The notes below the pieces were generated by a model. It saw only the letters and a list, made by a program, of their open reading frames with translations, ran no database searches and was not told the origin of the DNA. A DNA stretch of 64,000 nucleotides, taken from contig JADCRB010000007.1 of the NCBI GenBank assembly GCA_021464245.1, positions 5,827,855 through 5,891,854 on the forward strand, written 5' to 3'. A program made the translations under genes and the position numbers. Below are positions 51,007 to 61,975 of the stretch, one piece after another. Source of the stretch: Carallia brachiata. Its lineage: Eukaryota; Streptophyta; Magnoliopsida; Malpighiales; Rhizophoraceae. Each line of letters opens with the position of its first letter. Positions within the stretch are counted from its first letter, which is position 1.

Positions 51007-52637
51007 CTTGCTGGAGGTCCCTTAAAGGAGATACTGATTCATTCTCTGAGGTATATGACCTATCTGATTTCTTTTCCTTTGAAGGTTGCAGTTATCTCTG
51101 CTATGTCTGAAGACATGGGACTGTATCTATCAAACTTGTTAACACCGCACGATTTATTCATGAGATTTTCTAAAGTCAATCTTCTTCTCTTACGAACCAT
51201 CGGGAATTTGCTTTGATGGCCGCTCCACGCCTCTTTAAGGAGGAGGATGGATGGAGGTGTAAGTGAGGATTCAGTTTGCAACTTCTCTTTTTTAATCCTA
51301 ACTCATAACAATCCGAATTTACGAAACCAGCACTCCTATGTGCATCGGTAGGATGCCCATTTGCACGGAAAACTATTTACTTTTCTCACGTACATTACCA
51401 TGTCAACGAATGAAGCAAATGTGATTACAGAGAAACAGAACGAGACCCTGGCAAATTTGTTTGTCACAAGCAACATTCCGGAATGACAACCCCAGCAGTC
51501 CTCCCACTGCCATTTCTTCAAGACGATTCCGTTGATGATGTTCAAACTTTTGTTTTCTCCTGTCCGGTTGAATTGTAAAAAAGGAGACTTAACTATGAGG
51601 GAGACATGAGATTCGAACCCAGATTTTACTCCAAAGTTTTATAATTGGTGTCTGTTGGCCATTAAATGTTAGGCATAAATGATTGCATAAGAATATTAAT
51701 GCCTTTGGTTGTCTCTTCTGATAAAAATTGGTAGGGTCATTACAACCAAGGTACTTATAGCTGTTGGAATGTACGCATGCGTACGGAACAAAGAACATGG
51801 TGATACTTGCGGTTGGAACTAGCTCCCTTGTGGCCAGGCTTTTGCAAGATTGTGACTGAAGATTACAACTAGGTATTGCAACTTATAGACTGAGACAATA
51901 TATAAATTCTAGAATTCCTTCGTATTTCTCTTTATTTAAAGAAAATAAAACAAAAAAAAATATATTTTTCTTCGCTTAATTGTCAAAAGTCAATACCAAA
52001 TCAAGGTGCAAGAATTTTTCCTAACTGGACTTTATGTTTGTACTGGAATTACGTGGAGCTCTGAAGTGAGACACTGGTTGGAATGAATCTTATGTCTGAT
52101 CCATTGAGAACTTGATGCCTGTTTTTGACTCCAAACTGAAATGATCAATTCGTTTTTCTATAAAACACGACGACAACATATTTATAGGGTAATTTCTTTT
52201 GAAAAAAAAAATCCTTTTGTTTTATTTGGTAAGGAAAATAAAAACAATCTTCTACGTTCGCTGAATTACAGCCGCGACATTACGGGCTCAACTTGTAGTC
52301 ACTGAATCCGACTGACATAAAACTAGAAACTCCAAGAATTGCCTTGATTCTAAAAAAATGAAGACAAGGGGAGGGAATTGGCTTAATTCTGCTGGAAGAG
52401 AGACATGCTGATGCTTGTTGCAGGCTTGGACTTCGGGACCTCCAAACTTGGAACTTCTTTTCATTTTAATAGTAAACCTCTAGCATCATCCAATTTCCCT
52501 GCTCTCAAAGTAGTACCCTTCTCGTCGATTTTCGTCATTTCTCTGCATTCAGATACAGAAATTTTATCTATAGTTAAATTATTAAGACCAGCTTTTCCGG
52601 CCCCATTTATTATGACCCCACTTTGCCTCCTTTAAGT
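51007..52637. other. Intergenic region between the Vma22-like gene and polygalacturonase 1
   Basis: The 3' UTRs of two convergent genes and AT-rich spacer. On the minus strand, 51590-51680 contains a good B-box-like GGGTTCGAATCTC, so an old SINE is possible. No gene is supported. Confidence 0.45.
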
Positions 52638-52892
52638 TTATTCCTTATAAAGGCAACTTGGAGGCTGGATGCTGCCAGATGTACTTCCATAAGAACTTTT
52701 ACACGATGAAGAGGCCACGCGATTCCTGAAAGTAAGCTTTACGTTCAGCAACTGAATCCCTGTGCAAGGGCTCGCTTTGCTACAGGACAACTTCACCGCA
52801 GTTTGCGTTGCTGATGTCCCATAAATGTTCTGGTACCTCACGTTGCTTATTTTTATTCCAGAGTCCTGTCAAACACAAAACAAGATATACCG

Positions 52893-52930
<38 letters not shown>

Positions 52931-54417
52931 TAATTACACACCAAAGTAACGAAAATTTTTCATAAAACAGGAGCAACAGAAATGAGGTGCCACTTCAGGA
53001 TCTGATGTAAACTTACTTGATGAGGGCATTGGTTGTAAGGGCAGTAATATTGATCGATGATGATTGGATTCTGAACATTGTTCATTTCAACATTTTGGTA
53101 AAGAATGTTTTTAACAAAGCCCTCACTGGCTCTCCCCCAAGTCTTTATTCTCAGCCCATTTTGACTGCTAGTGAACTTCACATTCTTGACTGTAATATCT
53201 TGTACTCCAGGCTCATCAAGTTGCTGCCCCAGACTCCCGATGCTGCATCAAATAATGTCTGTTAACACTTATAGTATCCAATCAATCTGACGTTTTGCTA
53301 CAAAAGTAAGCATTTGCGAAGGGATTTTCTGAAGAACCGAACAGTATATATGAGAAGATGATTGTTTTCTACAATTCACGTTCAAAAATGCAATATAGTA
53401 TACCCTCAAAAGACACCCTGTTGTTAGAATTTAGACCACTATTTAGAAGTCTCGAGTTTGAAAGATTTGGAGAAAGGGAAGAATATTTTATTGTATAGTT
53501 TATGACCGAGCCTTTTAATAGACAAAAAAAAAAAAAAAAAAGTCAACAGAAAGTACCTGATTCCGTGCCCAGGTCCACATTTAATGTTATTAATCAGCAC
53601 CTGTTGGCTTCCGGGACCGATCGATATACAATCATCACCAGTCTTAATATCAGAGTTGATAATCTTAACACCTCCGGACATATCCACATGAATGCCGTCT
53701 GTGTTTTGGCTCGCGCCGGAAGCAAAAATTTTCACCCCTGCAATCTTAATGTGCCGGCTCTGGTGGATTTCCATGTGAAATAGCTGGCTGTCTACCGAAG
53801 TCAACCCTTTGATCACCATATATTTTGAGTTGGTGACAAGTAGTGACTGATCAAATTAATTAACAAACCATACAGGAAAATGTCAAATAATGAGTGATCC
53901 CATAAATAAAATTACAATTAATTCGACGTACATATAATTATATATAATTGAAGTTAATTAGTATAATAATTACCGTGGCTCCGGTGGGACAGTTCCTGTG
54001 GGCAGCCTTACAATTCCACAAGGCCATGCCTCTTGCATTAATGGTGCCTCCAATGACTTTAACCCCAACAACGTTTTGAAATCCAATCCAGAAATTTGAA
54101 TTTCCGACGGCCCAATAATCCGGTGGAGTCACCAGTGTGCCGTCAATCCGGAATTTAATAGCACGATTGTTGCAGGGGCCAATAAAAACGATTTTGCGTA
54201 GCACGTACCTACCCTTAGGCACATATATTGTGGAATGCAATCTTGATCCACAGGCCAGCTTCCATGCTGCCGTAAAGCCATTTGTTGAGTCACTTCTACC
54301 GTCAGGTTTGGCTCCAGTGCGAATCACATTGTACGTTGGACCTCTAGAGGCAGTGGCCGATGAGGAAAGAAAGGCTAAGAAAGTGATGAAGATGCGTGCC
54401 AAAGCCAATGGCTTCAT
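52638..54417 (-). CDS. Polygalacturonase 1 (glycoside hydrolase 28)
   Basis: Secreted enzyme that hydrolyses alpha-1,4 bonds of homogalacturonan in the cell wall. Four exons, transcript order 54417-53974, 53846-53557, 53242-53017, 52865-52638, all in phase, 395 residues. Residues 1 to about 24 are a hydrophobic signal peptide (LARIFITFLAFLSSSATAS). TYNVIRTGAKPDGRSDST starts the mature part. GH28 signatures are present: NTDG (196-199), DD in TGDDCISIG (219-220), GHG in CGPGHG (241-243) and RIK (276-278), so it should be active. An in-frame ATG at 54546 would extend it by 43 residues, but the start at 54417 gives a normal signal peptide. Exon lengths and phases match polygalacturonase 2. It belongs by position to the At2g43860-43890 cluster. 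Confidence 0.92.
52899..52921. repeat. AT microsatellite in a polygalacturonase 1 intron
   Basis: TA dinucleotide run followed by CA units, in the intron between exons 3 and 4. Confidence 0.85.
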
Positions 54418-55456
54418 GTTCAGGCCTACACTTTGAGCATCTCCAAATATATTAAGAACAAAAAACGATATAAAAGTGCACGAAAGGTTGGTGGGGCTTA
54501 GTGAACTTATAATTGGGTATCCAATTGGATCAAAAATTGTCTGCATGCATATCTTTGAGTCAAAATCAAAATTTGTGGCTGCAGGCTGAAGAAATCTTGC
54601 TTTTCGATAACTTTGAGGTTCTCTTATTTTTAGTTTAATTGTTTAATTTTTTTTTGACAATTACAAGATTATACTTGTCTGACGGCAATCAATTTAGTTG
54701 TAACTTTGGACGGTGGAATGCTCGTATCTATCGTTTTTGCTTCGTTGGTTGCTAACTTGACGTAATATTTTTGCTTCGTGATTATCGTATAGTATTGGTC
54801 CATGGCTCCATGCCGCCTGCCGAGTGCAAGGATATTACCGTTTAGGCGTTTATCATCTCCATTTGATTTTTTTTTTTTTAGTTTACAAAATGGATAAATA
54901 AGAGTAGTGTTTTAAAAATCCAATAAAGAGATTGTATGAGTTCACTGGCGCTAGATAAACCGAGTTATCTACATTAAACTTACGAGAGAGCAAACCTCAG
55001 AGTTCAATAAGTATCGTCGAATCATTCGAGACTTAATAACAGTTGTATACATTTAACTCTAACAATCAACTCTGACGGGACTAGAGCTCGTTCACACAAA
55101 AATTCAAATTTCTTAATCAATTGAATTTTCATTTTTTTTTCTTCGTTTTTCCTATTTGTCTGAGGGAGACATAACTTAACAACCGTATTCTATTGTCCTT
55201 TCTTTCAAAAAAGACCGTCCCATTAACGAACTAAATTTATATACTGATAGGCCTGAGGATGGGTAAAAATATATGTAATGTTATATTAAAGTTTATAAGA
55301 AAAATATATTTTTACAACTCAAAAATATCACCTCTGAGTCATAACGAAATAGTCTAATGTGTCACCAAGTCTCGTTGTTCATAATCCTTTCATCATTAAG
55401 GTCTCAATTATACGAAATATACTTGAACGTGGATATACACTTTTTGATCCACATAC

Positions 55457-55491
<35 letters not shown>

Positions 55492-56768
55492 CATAAAGAA
55501 ATTTTTATAATTTACTTTGTTGCGATCTAAATTATTTGTTTTTTTCGTAACTATATATTGCGTTTACAATCATTAATTATCTTGAATCAACAAAAAAAAA
55601 AAACAAAAAGAAAAAAGAAAAGAGTTGAGCTGCAAAAAAGTTATATTACCGAGTGATTGGCATATATAAAATTATAAATTCATCACTATATCAATCAGGC
55701 ATTTAATTTCATTAGATTCGAATTTTATCGGCTAAAAATATCGGAAGTGAGTAGCTGTGCAATATTAAATTTTAAATTTGATAATTATTGTGATTGGGTG
55801 TACGATAATCTCATTCAATGTCACCATTACTTTTAATGATGAGTCCTAAAAGATGTCAAATAAATTAAAATATTAACAAGTAATTCTTAATCTTTTTTTA
55901 TAGGCGTGGTTTATTATTAAAAAAGGAACACAAAATTGTTAATTCCGACGCATTTTCGAGCCATGCAAAAAATATTTGAAAGTTAAACAGAGGTGTCAAA
56001 TCAACGGGAAAAGATAGAAAAAAATAAAAATATAATTACTAAAATAATCTAAGTACAATCCTTTTATTATAGGAATAATTTCGTAAGTTTAATTTATTAT
56101 TTAGTTATTTATAAAGATATTTTTATAATTTTATTTATACATATTTTTATAATTATTTTTTTATATAATTTAAATATAAAATTTTATTTTTTTATTATTT
56201 TTTAGTAGTTCTCTTTTTTGACAATTTCCTTTCTAACTATCATCTCACAATCCAAATAAACTGTGTAGAGTCGATAATATACAAAAGATAAGGCTGATAA
56301 TAACAATTGACTCGCCAAGTGATCGCAGCGTTATAGTCACCCTGGAAAAGACCAATCTCAGGGAATATTTTTCTTGTCAATTAGCTTCACAAGACTTCTT
56401 TCCAAATAAAAATTAGCTTTCACAAAACGTAGCCAAATCAAGGTATCCTTACCGCATACATGACAGGAGTCTCAGGAACCCTTTTGATACCCTTTTACAG
56501 TATTTACTTCTACTTATTTCTTCTTCTTCCCTCATTTTATTTTCCCCTGTTGTTTTTTGGGATTGGAACGTGCTTTTTGTGAATTCCATTTTTGTTTTTG
56601 CTCACAAAAAAAAAAAAGAATTCCACTTTTATTTCACTATTACGTGACGACACAGATCTTGCCATCATGTTATTTGGTAGTTTTTGTTTGGCTTAAACAA
56701 TGATCTAATAAGATATCATGTATGGTTCGATTAAGTGCTCGATATCATCTGTTTCTGTGATGTCCGTT
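54418..56768. other. AT-rich intergenic region
   Basis: Upstream of polygalacturonase 1 and downstream of the PPR gene. Holds an AT microsatellite at about 55464-55490 and many A/T tracts. No gene or clear transposon. Confidence 0.5.
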
Positions 56769-59102
56769 TCATCTCGTTGCAAAATATTGCATTCCACTCT
56801 TAGGTTCGGTCCAGCTATAACCCGGATTTTTAACAATAAGTTTATCACACATCAGTTCTCTAATGGCCCTTGCATCATCCCATCTTCCTAAAGATGAATA
56901 AACATGGGCTAAATGTACATAAGGGGCAGGGTTTTGAGTGTCCAGGCGAATGATTTCTGCGGCTGCCCTTTCTGCTAAGCTCACGTTAGCATGAACCTTA
57001 CAAGAACTAAGCAGAACCTCCCACACAATGGGATGATCTTTACGCGGCATCTTGTCTAGGAACACCTCTGCTTCATCAAATCTACTGGCTCGGCCCAGAA
57101 CATCAATGACACAGGTGTAGTGATCCAAAAGTGGCTCCACTTTATGCTCTCGAAGCATAGAGTTAAATATCTCAACCCCTTTATCAGCTAGTCCTGAATG
57201 GCTACACCCAGTTAAAACAGCAACAAAGGTTACCTGTTCTGGTTTCTCACCGGATCCTATCATGTGTTCGTACAGCTGAACGGCTTTTTCTCCCTGTCCA
57301 TTTTGCGCATACCCGTGTATCATTTCATTCCATATCACAGTATTTTTCTCAGGCATCATATCAAAGAACTGCCGAGCTTCATCTACGTTGCCACATTTGC
57401 AATACATGTCAATAAGAGCACTGCCCACAAAGAGGTCATTTATATACCCTTGCTTTGCTATATGAGTGTGAACTTGTCTTCCTTGACATGATGAAGATAA
57501 TTTTGCACAGCAGTTCAGAATAGTGGCATAAGAGAACTCGGTAGGAGCTACCCCCTCTTTCAGCATTTGTCCAAACAAAGTAAATGCTTCATTGTTTAGA
57601 AAATTGAGTGACAAACCTACAATCATAGAGTTCCAGCAAACAGTATCCAATTCAGACGTTCTCCCAAATATACACTGTGCAACATCCGTCATCCCACATT
57701 TTGAATACATGGTAATAAGCCCACTAGCAACATATATATCATTATGGAAGTCTGTCTTTTGAGAGAAAGCATGGACCTGTTTTCCAGCCTTCAGAAGACT
57801 CATAGATGCACATGAGCTAAGTATGAGAGCCACAGTAGTCCGGTCAGGGTGTACATAGCGGAATTGCATATCCCTGAACGATTTTACTGCTTCCTTGTCA
57901 TCCCCAATTTGGATATACCCAGAGAGCATTGCATTCCATGAACTCACGCTAGGGCTAGCCAAGCAATCAAACATCTGACGCCCAGTTTCTACATCCCGGG
58001 ACTTGAAACATGCCGTTAACATATTGATATAAGTAACCTCATCTGGTTGAAACCCTTCAGACTGCATTCTCTGAAGATACTCTACAGCTTTCTTGTAATG
58101 GCACTGGCCATAGCCAGCAATCATAACATTCCAGGAAACAACACTGGCTTCAGGCAAATTAGCAAAAACATTCTCAGCACAACCCATGTCCCCATTCTTT
58201 GCGTACATACCAAGTAGCGAATTACTCAAATGAAGATCATTTTCAAACCCAAGTTTGACTGCAAGACCGTGTACTTGTTCTCCATGCCGTTTACTCAAAG
58301 GGCCACCATTTTGCTCACAAGTACCGAATTCCTCAAATCTTCCTTTCACACAAACGCCTAAAACACTTGACAATGAGACATTATCAATGTGAATCCCTTT
58401 CCTGAACATCAACCTGAACATCGCCAATGCATCCACAACTCTATCCATTTGCGCTAGCGCACCCACCATAACTGTAAAAGTCACCTCATTTGGCTCTGGA
58501 ACTTCCACAAAGAGCCGTGCTGCATCTCCAACCAACCCACATTTCGCATACACAGATAGCAAAGCGTTACTAACATAGATATTCTGCTGAAGCCCGAGCT
58601 TAAATGCTTGACCATGACATCTCCTAGCATACCCCACATCAGCCAGGGAGCCGCATGCGCTCAAGACACTAGCAAACGTGAAACGGGTGGGCAGAAAACC
58701 TTGGCAAATCATCTGATCATACAAACCCAGCGCCTCGCGCTCGAAACCGCCACGGGCCATTGCGCTGATCAAGTTATTCCACGAAGCAATGTTTCTCTCA
58801 GGCATTCGGACAAACAGGTCCTGGGCATTCTCCACATCCCCAACTCTGCAGCACTCAATCAACATGCCATTCCACGAGTAAAGGTTCCTGTGAGGCATAT
58901 GATCGAACAAGCTCCGCGCGTAAAGTGTGTTATCGCTTTTGGAGTAGAGTTCAACGAGGCGGTTGCAAAGGAAGGTGTCGGAGAAGAGGCCGGTCCGAAA
59001 AATGTAGGCGTGGACAAGCTTCCCTGCCAAATGGGCTTTCTTGTCAATGCATGATTGCAACAAATTTGCTATGTAATGGGCACTTCTTCTGCTTTCCATC
59101 AT
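56769..59102 (-). CDS. Pentatricopeptide repeat protein, PLS/E class (At4g20770-like)
   Basis: Intronless gene of 777 residues. PLS-type PPR motifs run from about residue 10 to 700, with the usual landmarks: SWNGMLIEC, ASWNNLISAMARGG, NALLSVYAKCG, WNAMLSGYIQIGD, ALIDMYCKCGNVDEARQFFD, WNEMIHGYAQNG and TGCSHSGLADKG. An E domain follows (WEVLLSSCKVHANVSLAERAA, HLAHVYSSLGRWDDA, NPGYSWTE). There is no DYW domain. Proteins of this class normally act in mitochondria or plastids as site-specific RNA factors, often in C-to-U editing with a partner that brings a DYW domain. It resembles Arabidopsis At4g20770 as I remember it. It starts with two Met codons; either may be used. It lies between two related polygalacturonases. 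Confidence 0.93.
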   Translation of the reverse strand: MMESRRSAHYIANLLQSCIDKKAHLAGKLVHAYIFRTGLFSDTFLCNRLVELYSKSDNTLYARSLFDHMPHRNLYSWNGMLIECCRVGDVENAQDLFVRMPERNIASWNNLISAMARGGFEREALGLYDQMICQGFLPTRFTFASVLSACGSLADVGYARRCHGQAFKLGLQQNIYVSNALLSVYAKCGLVGDAARLFVEVPEPNEVTFTVMVGALAQMDRVVDALAMFRLMFRKGIHIDNVSLSSVLGVCVKGRFEEFGTCEQNGGPLSKRHGEQVHGLAVKLGFENDLHLSNSLLGMYAKNGDMGCAENVFANLPEASVVSWNVMIAGYGQCHYKKAVEYLQRMQSEGFQPDEVTYINMLTACFKSRDVETGRQMFDCLASPSVSSWNAMLSGYIQIGDDKEAVKSFRDMQFRYVHPDRTTVALILSSCASMSLLKAGKQVHAFSQKTDFHNDIYVASGLITMYSKCGMTDVAQCIFGRTSELDTVCWNSMIVGLSLNFLNNEAFTLFGQMLKEGVAPTEFSYATILNCCAKLSSSCQGRQVHTHIAKQGYINDLFVGSALIDMYCKCGNVDEARQFFDMMPEKNTVIWNEMIHGYAQNGQGEKAVQLYEHMIGSGEKPEQVTFVAVLTGCSHSGLADKGVEIFNSMLREHKVEPLLDHYTCVIDVLGRASRFDEAEVFLDKMPRKDHPIVWEVLLSSCKVHANVSLAERAAAEIIRLDTQNPAPYVHLAHVYSSLGRWDDARAIRELMCDKLIVKNPGYSWTEPKSGMQYFATR

Positions 59103-60148
59103 CAGTTTCTTGGATTCAATCTTTCCAAAGTAAACGTATGAGGGGTTAATTGAATAGAATGAAACTTTGAGGGGTCAAGTTTTAATTGTTAGTTTTAAAC
59201 CTGGATTCAATGCCCTTCACCGCCAGGTACATGTTAAATTTTTTGGACAAAATTGTCAAAATGCGAAACACATCATGTTGTATCAACAAACTTAGACACA
59301 CACCTTCAAGAAGGAATACAGTGAATTAAAAATGCCTTATTCACACGTTTGCATATTGCACTATTACTGGTTTTCTATTTACAATTATGATCGTCTTTAA
59401 GGGGACTTTCTGGATAGCCCGAATTTTAACCATGAAGAGAGTATAAAGTTTATGAAAATAAAGAGATTTAACGTAACTTACAGTCCAATTAATTTTTTAA
59501 TAAAATAAAAATTACACTTATAATAATACAATATAAATTCTGAGTCGAATAATTTCAAATTGTTTATTGTTATATAACTTTTTTAAGTTATATAAAATGA
59601 TAGTCAAGTAAGGACAACTACTTTGAAGATTAGAGCATTTTGAAAATTTTTCCCCCTTTCAACAAGTATTTTTTTTCTAAGTTTTGAATTTTTATATGTT
59701 GACAAATGAATTCATTTAAAATGCTTACTAATTGAACTAACACTTACTTGTCATCTTTATACGATGAAACTCAAAAAGAAAAACAAAAAATTCTACTGCA
59801 GCCTAGCAATATTGGATCTGAGAAATTGCTAACGTGGAAATATTTCCCATAAAGGTTTAATAACAAGAACACAAATTTTAGGCACAATACAATAGCAGCA
59901 AGGCCGGGCTACAAGCCAGTCACAAATACAATACGTGCAAGGATCGCCTCAGGCTCAAATTAACACCAAATTTTACCCCATCATCAATAATTCAGCTACT
60001 ACCGCTACGTACATCTACCATCAAATCTTCCCTCTTCTTTTTGCGAGTTCTGTAAGGACAAATTGTTATTTGTGGGCTATTTGCAGTGTTTAACTATGCC
60101 CCAGAACAGGACACTCTGTAACTATGTATTAACCATTGCCCTGCCCTG
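59103..60148. other. Intergenic region between the PPR gene and polygalacturonase 2
   Basis: PPR promoter side and the polygalacturonase 2 3' UTR. AT-rich; no further feature seen. Confidence 0.5.
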
Positions 60149-61829
60149 CTACAGGCAGCTAGTTGGCCGAACAACGCCATAAGCAGTTCCACCAGCATTC
60201 CTACACGATGCTTGAGCTGGTCGATTTTTGTAAGTGAGGTTTACATCCTGCAATCGAATCCCGGTGCACGGGGAACCTTTACTGCAATCCAATTTCACTG
60301 CAACTTCTGTTGCTGATGTTCCGTGCACGTCTTGGTACGTAACATCTCTAATTCTAACTCCAGAAACCTGCATGGTTGATGTCAATTAGGAAAATAAAAC
60401 GATCATTTCAGGACGACAGAAAATAATCAGAACATCATTCCAAAGAGTGAGGGCTTTTTACCGTACCTGACCGGGGCAATTTTGGTTGTCGGGACAATAA
60501 TTTTGGTCGATGATAATTGGGTTCTCTACGTTATTCATGACAGCATGCTGGAAAAGAATGTTCCTGGCAAAGCCATTGCTAGGCCTTCCCCAAGTCTTGA
60601 TCCTCAACCCATTCTGAGTACCAGTAAATGTAGCGGTTTTAACTGTCACATTTTGCACGCCAGCTTCCTGGACATCCTTTCCCAAGCTGCCGATACTGTA
60701 CCAAACCGAAAACACGCATAACGTTTAATGGGCCACCAAATGTACGTATTTCCAGCATGTTAACAAGATAATGTGCTTTATGCCTAATTTCCTTACCTGA
60801 TTCCATGTCCGGGTCCGCAGAGGACGTTCTCGATCCACAAGTTAGAGGTACCGGGGCCGATGGAAATGCAGTCATCACCAGTTCCAATCTTAGAATTTAG
60901 AATTGTGACCCCAGTGGATAGCTGAACGTGAATGCCGTCCGTGTTGGGGCTATTCTTTGAGGCAGATACCTTCACTCCTTGCACTTTGACATTTCGGCAG
61001 GCGTTGATGACTATGTGGAACATCTGGCTGTTTAGTGATGATAATCCTCTGATCACAATGTTTTGGGAATTGGAAAACTCCAGAGACTGCAAAACGGAGG
61101 GCACAGAGATTTGGAACGTTAAAGAAAGCACTGCACATGGTGTTACAGGACAAAAACTGCACATCCAAGTAAAAAGAAACCGCTGCAAATTAGTCATTCA
61201 TAAGGCCTCAGCACATGCTTGCTTGACATTCTAAATTCTTAAATGTTCCAAGCACATGCTAGTCCTGCATTCAACTTGTACTTGGGTAATTAATTTATTT
61301 ATTTCTATTTGCTGCCACAACAAAGCTACTAATCTATATTGTTAAATAATTGCTAAGACTAAGATTAAATTAAGCCTACCGTAGCGCCGCCGGGGCAATT
61401 GTTTCCGGAGGCCTTACAAGACCAAAGTTTATTGCCTTGCCCATCCAGAATTCCACCAGAAACGGTAACCCCATTAACTTGGTCAAAAACAAGCCAATTT
61501 CCAACACTACCAATGGTCCGATAGTCAGATGGAGCCACAAGTGTTCCATCAATACGCACTAGAATGGCACTGCTCTTGCAAGGACCCTGGAATGCCACTC
61601 TGCGTAGGCTGAACCTCCCTTGAGGAACATATATGGTGACTGGACTCTTACAGGCACAGACTTGAGCCCAGGCGGCGAGAAAGGCCTTGCTTGAGTCAGT
61701 TTTCCCGTCAGGCTTGGCACCATAACTCAGCACATTGTATTGTACACCCAACGCCAGAGATGAATAAGTCAAGGAAATGATCAATACTACAGCTGCAAGA
61801 GAGAGAGGCCTTATTGCTGGCTGTGCCAT
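60149..61829 (-). CDS. Polygalacturonase 2 (glycoside hydrolase 28)
   Basis: Cell-wall pectin hydrolase. Four exons, transcript order 61829-61380, 61086-60797, 60695-60467, 60367-60149, all in phase, 395 residues. The signal peptide is about residues 1-27 ([19 protein letters not shown]), then [19 protein letters not shown]. Catalytic signatures NTDG (198-201), DD in [10 protein letters not shown] (221-222), GHG (243-245) and RIK (278-280) are all present. An ATG at 61859 in the same frame would add ten residues; the start at 61829 ([11 protein letters not shown]) is the better signal peptide start. Intron positions and phases are the same as in polygalacturonase 1, so the two share a recent common ancestor. 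Confidence 0.93.
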
Positions 61830-61966
61830 CCTGAATTTATTGTTTTCTGTGAAATGCAAGTAATGAGAGAAGAAATGGAATCAAAGAGACAGAAACAGAA
61901 GGGACAGAGACTGTTGGGTGTGGAAGAGTAGTGGGGGATGTGGGGAGTTAAAACAGTTGAGATGGG

Positions 61967-61975
61967 TATTTATAA
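61967..61975 (-). promoter_or_regulatory. Putative TATA box of polygalacturonase 2
   Basis: On the minus strand, TTATAAATA lies about 140 bp upstream of the ATG, a normal plant spacing for a ~110-bp leader. Confidence 0.55.

Noticed and set aside
53502..53783. 93-codon plus-strand open frame
   Set aside because: Antisense of polygalacturonase 1 exon 2.
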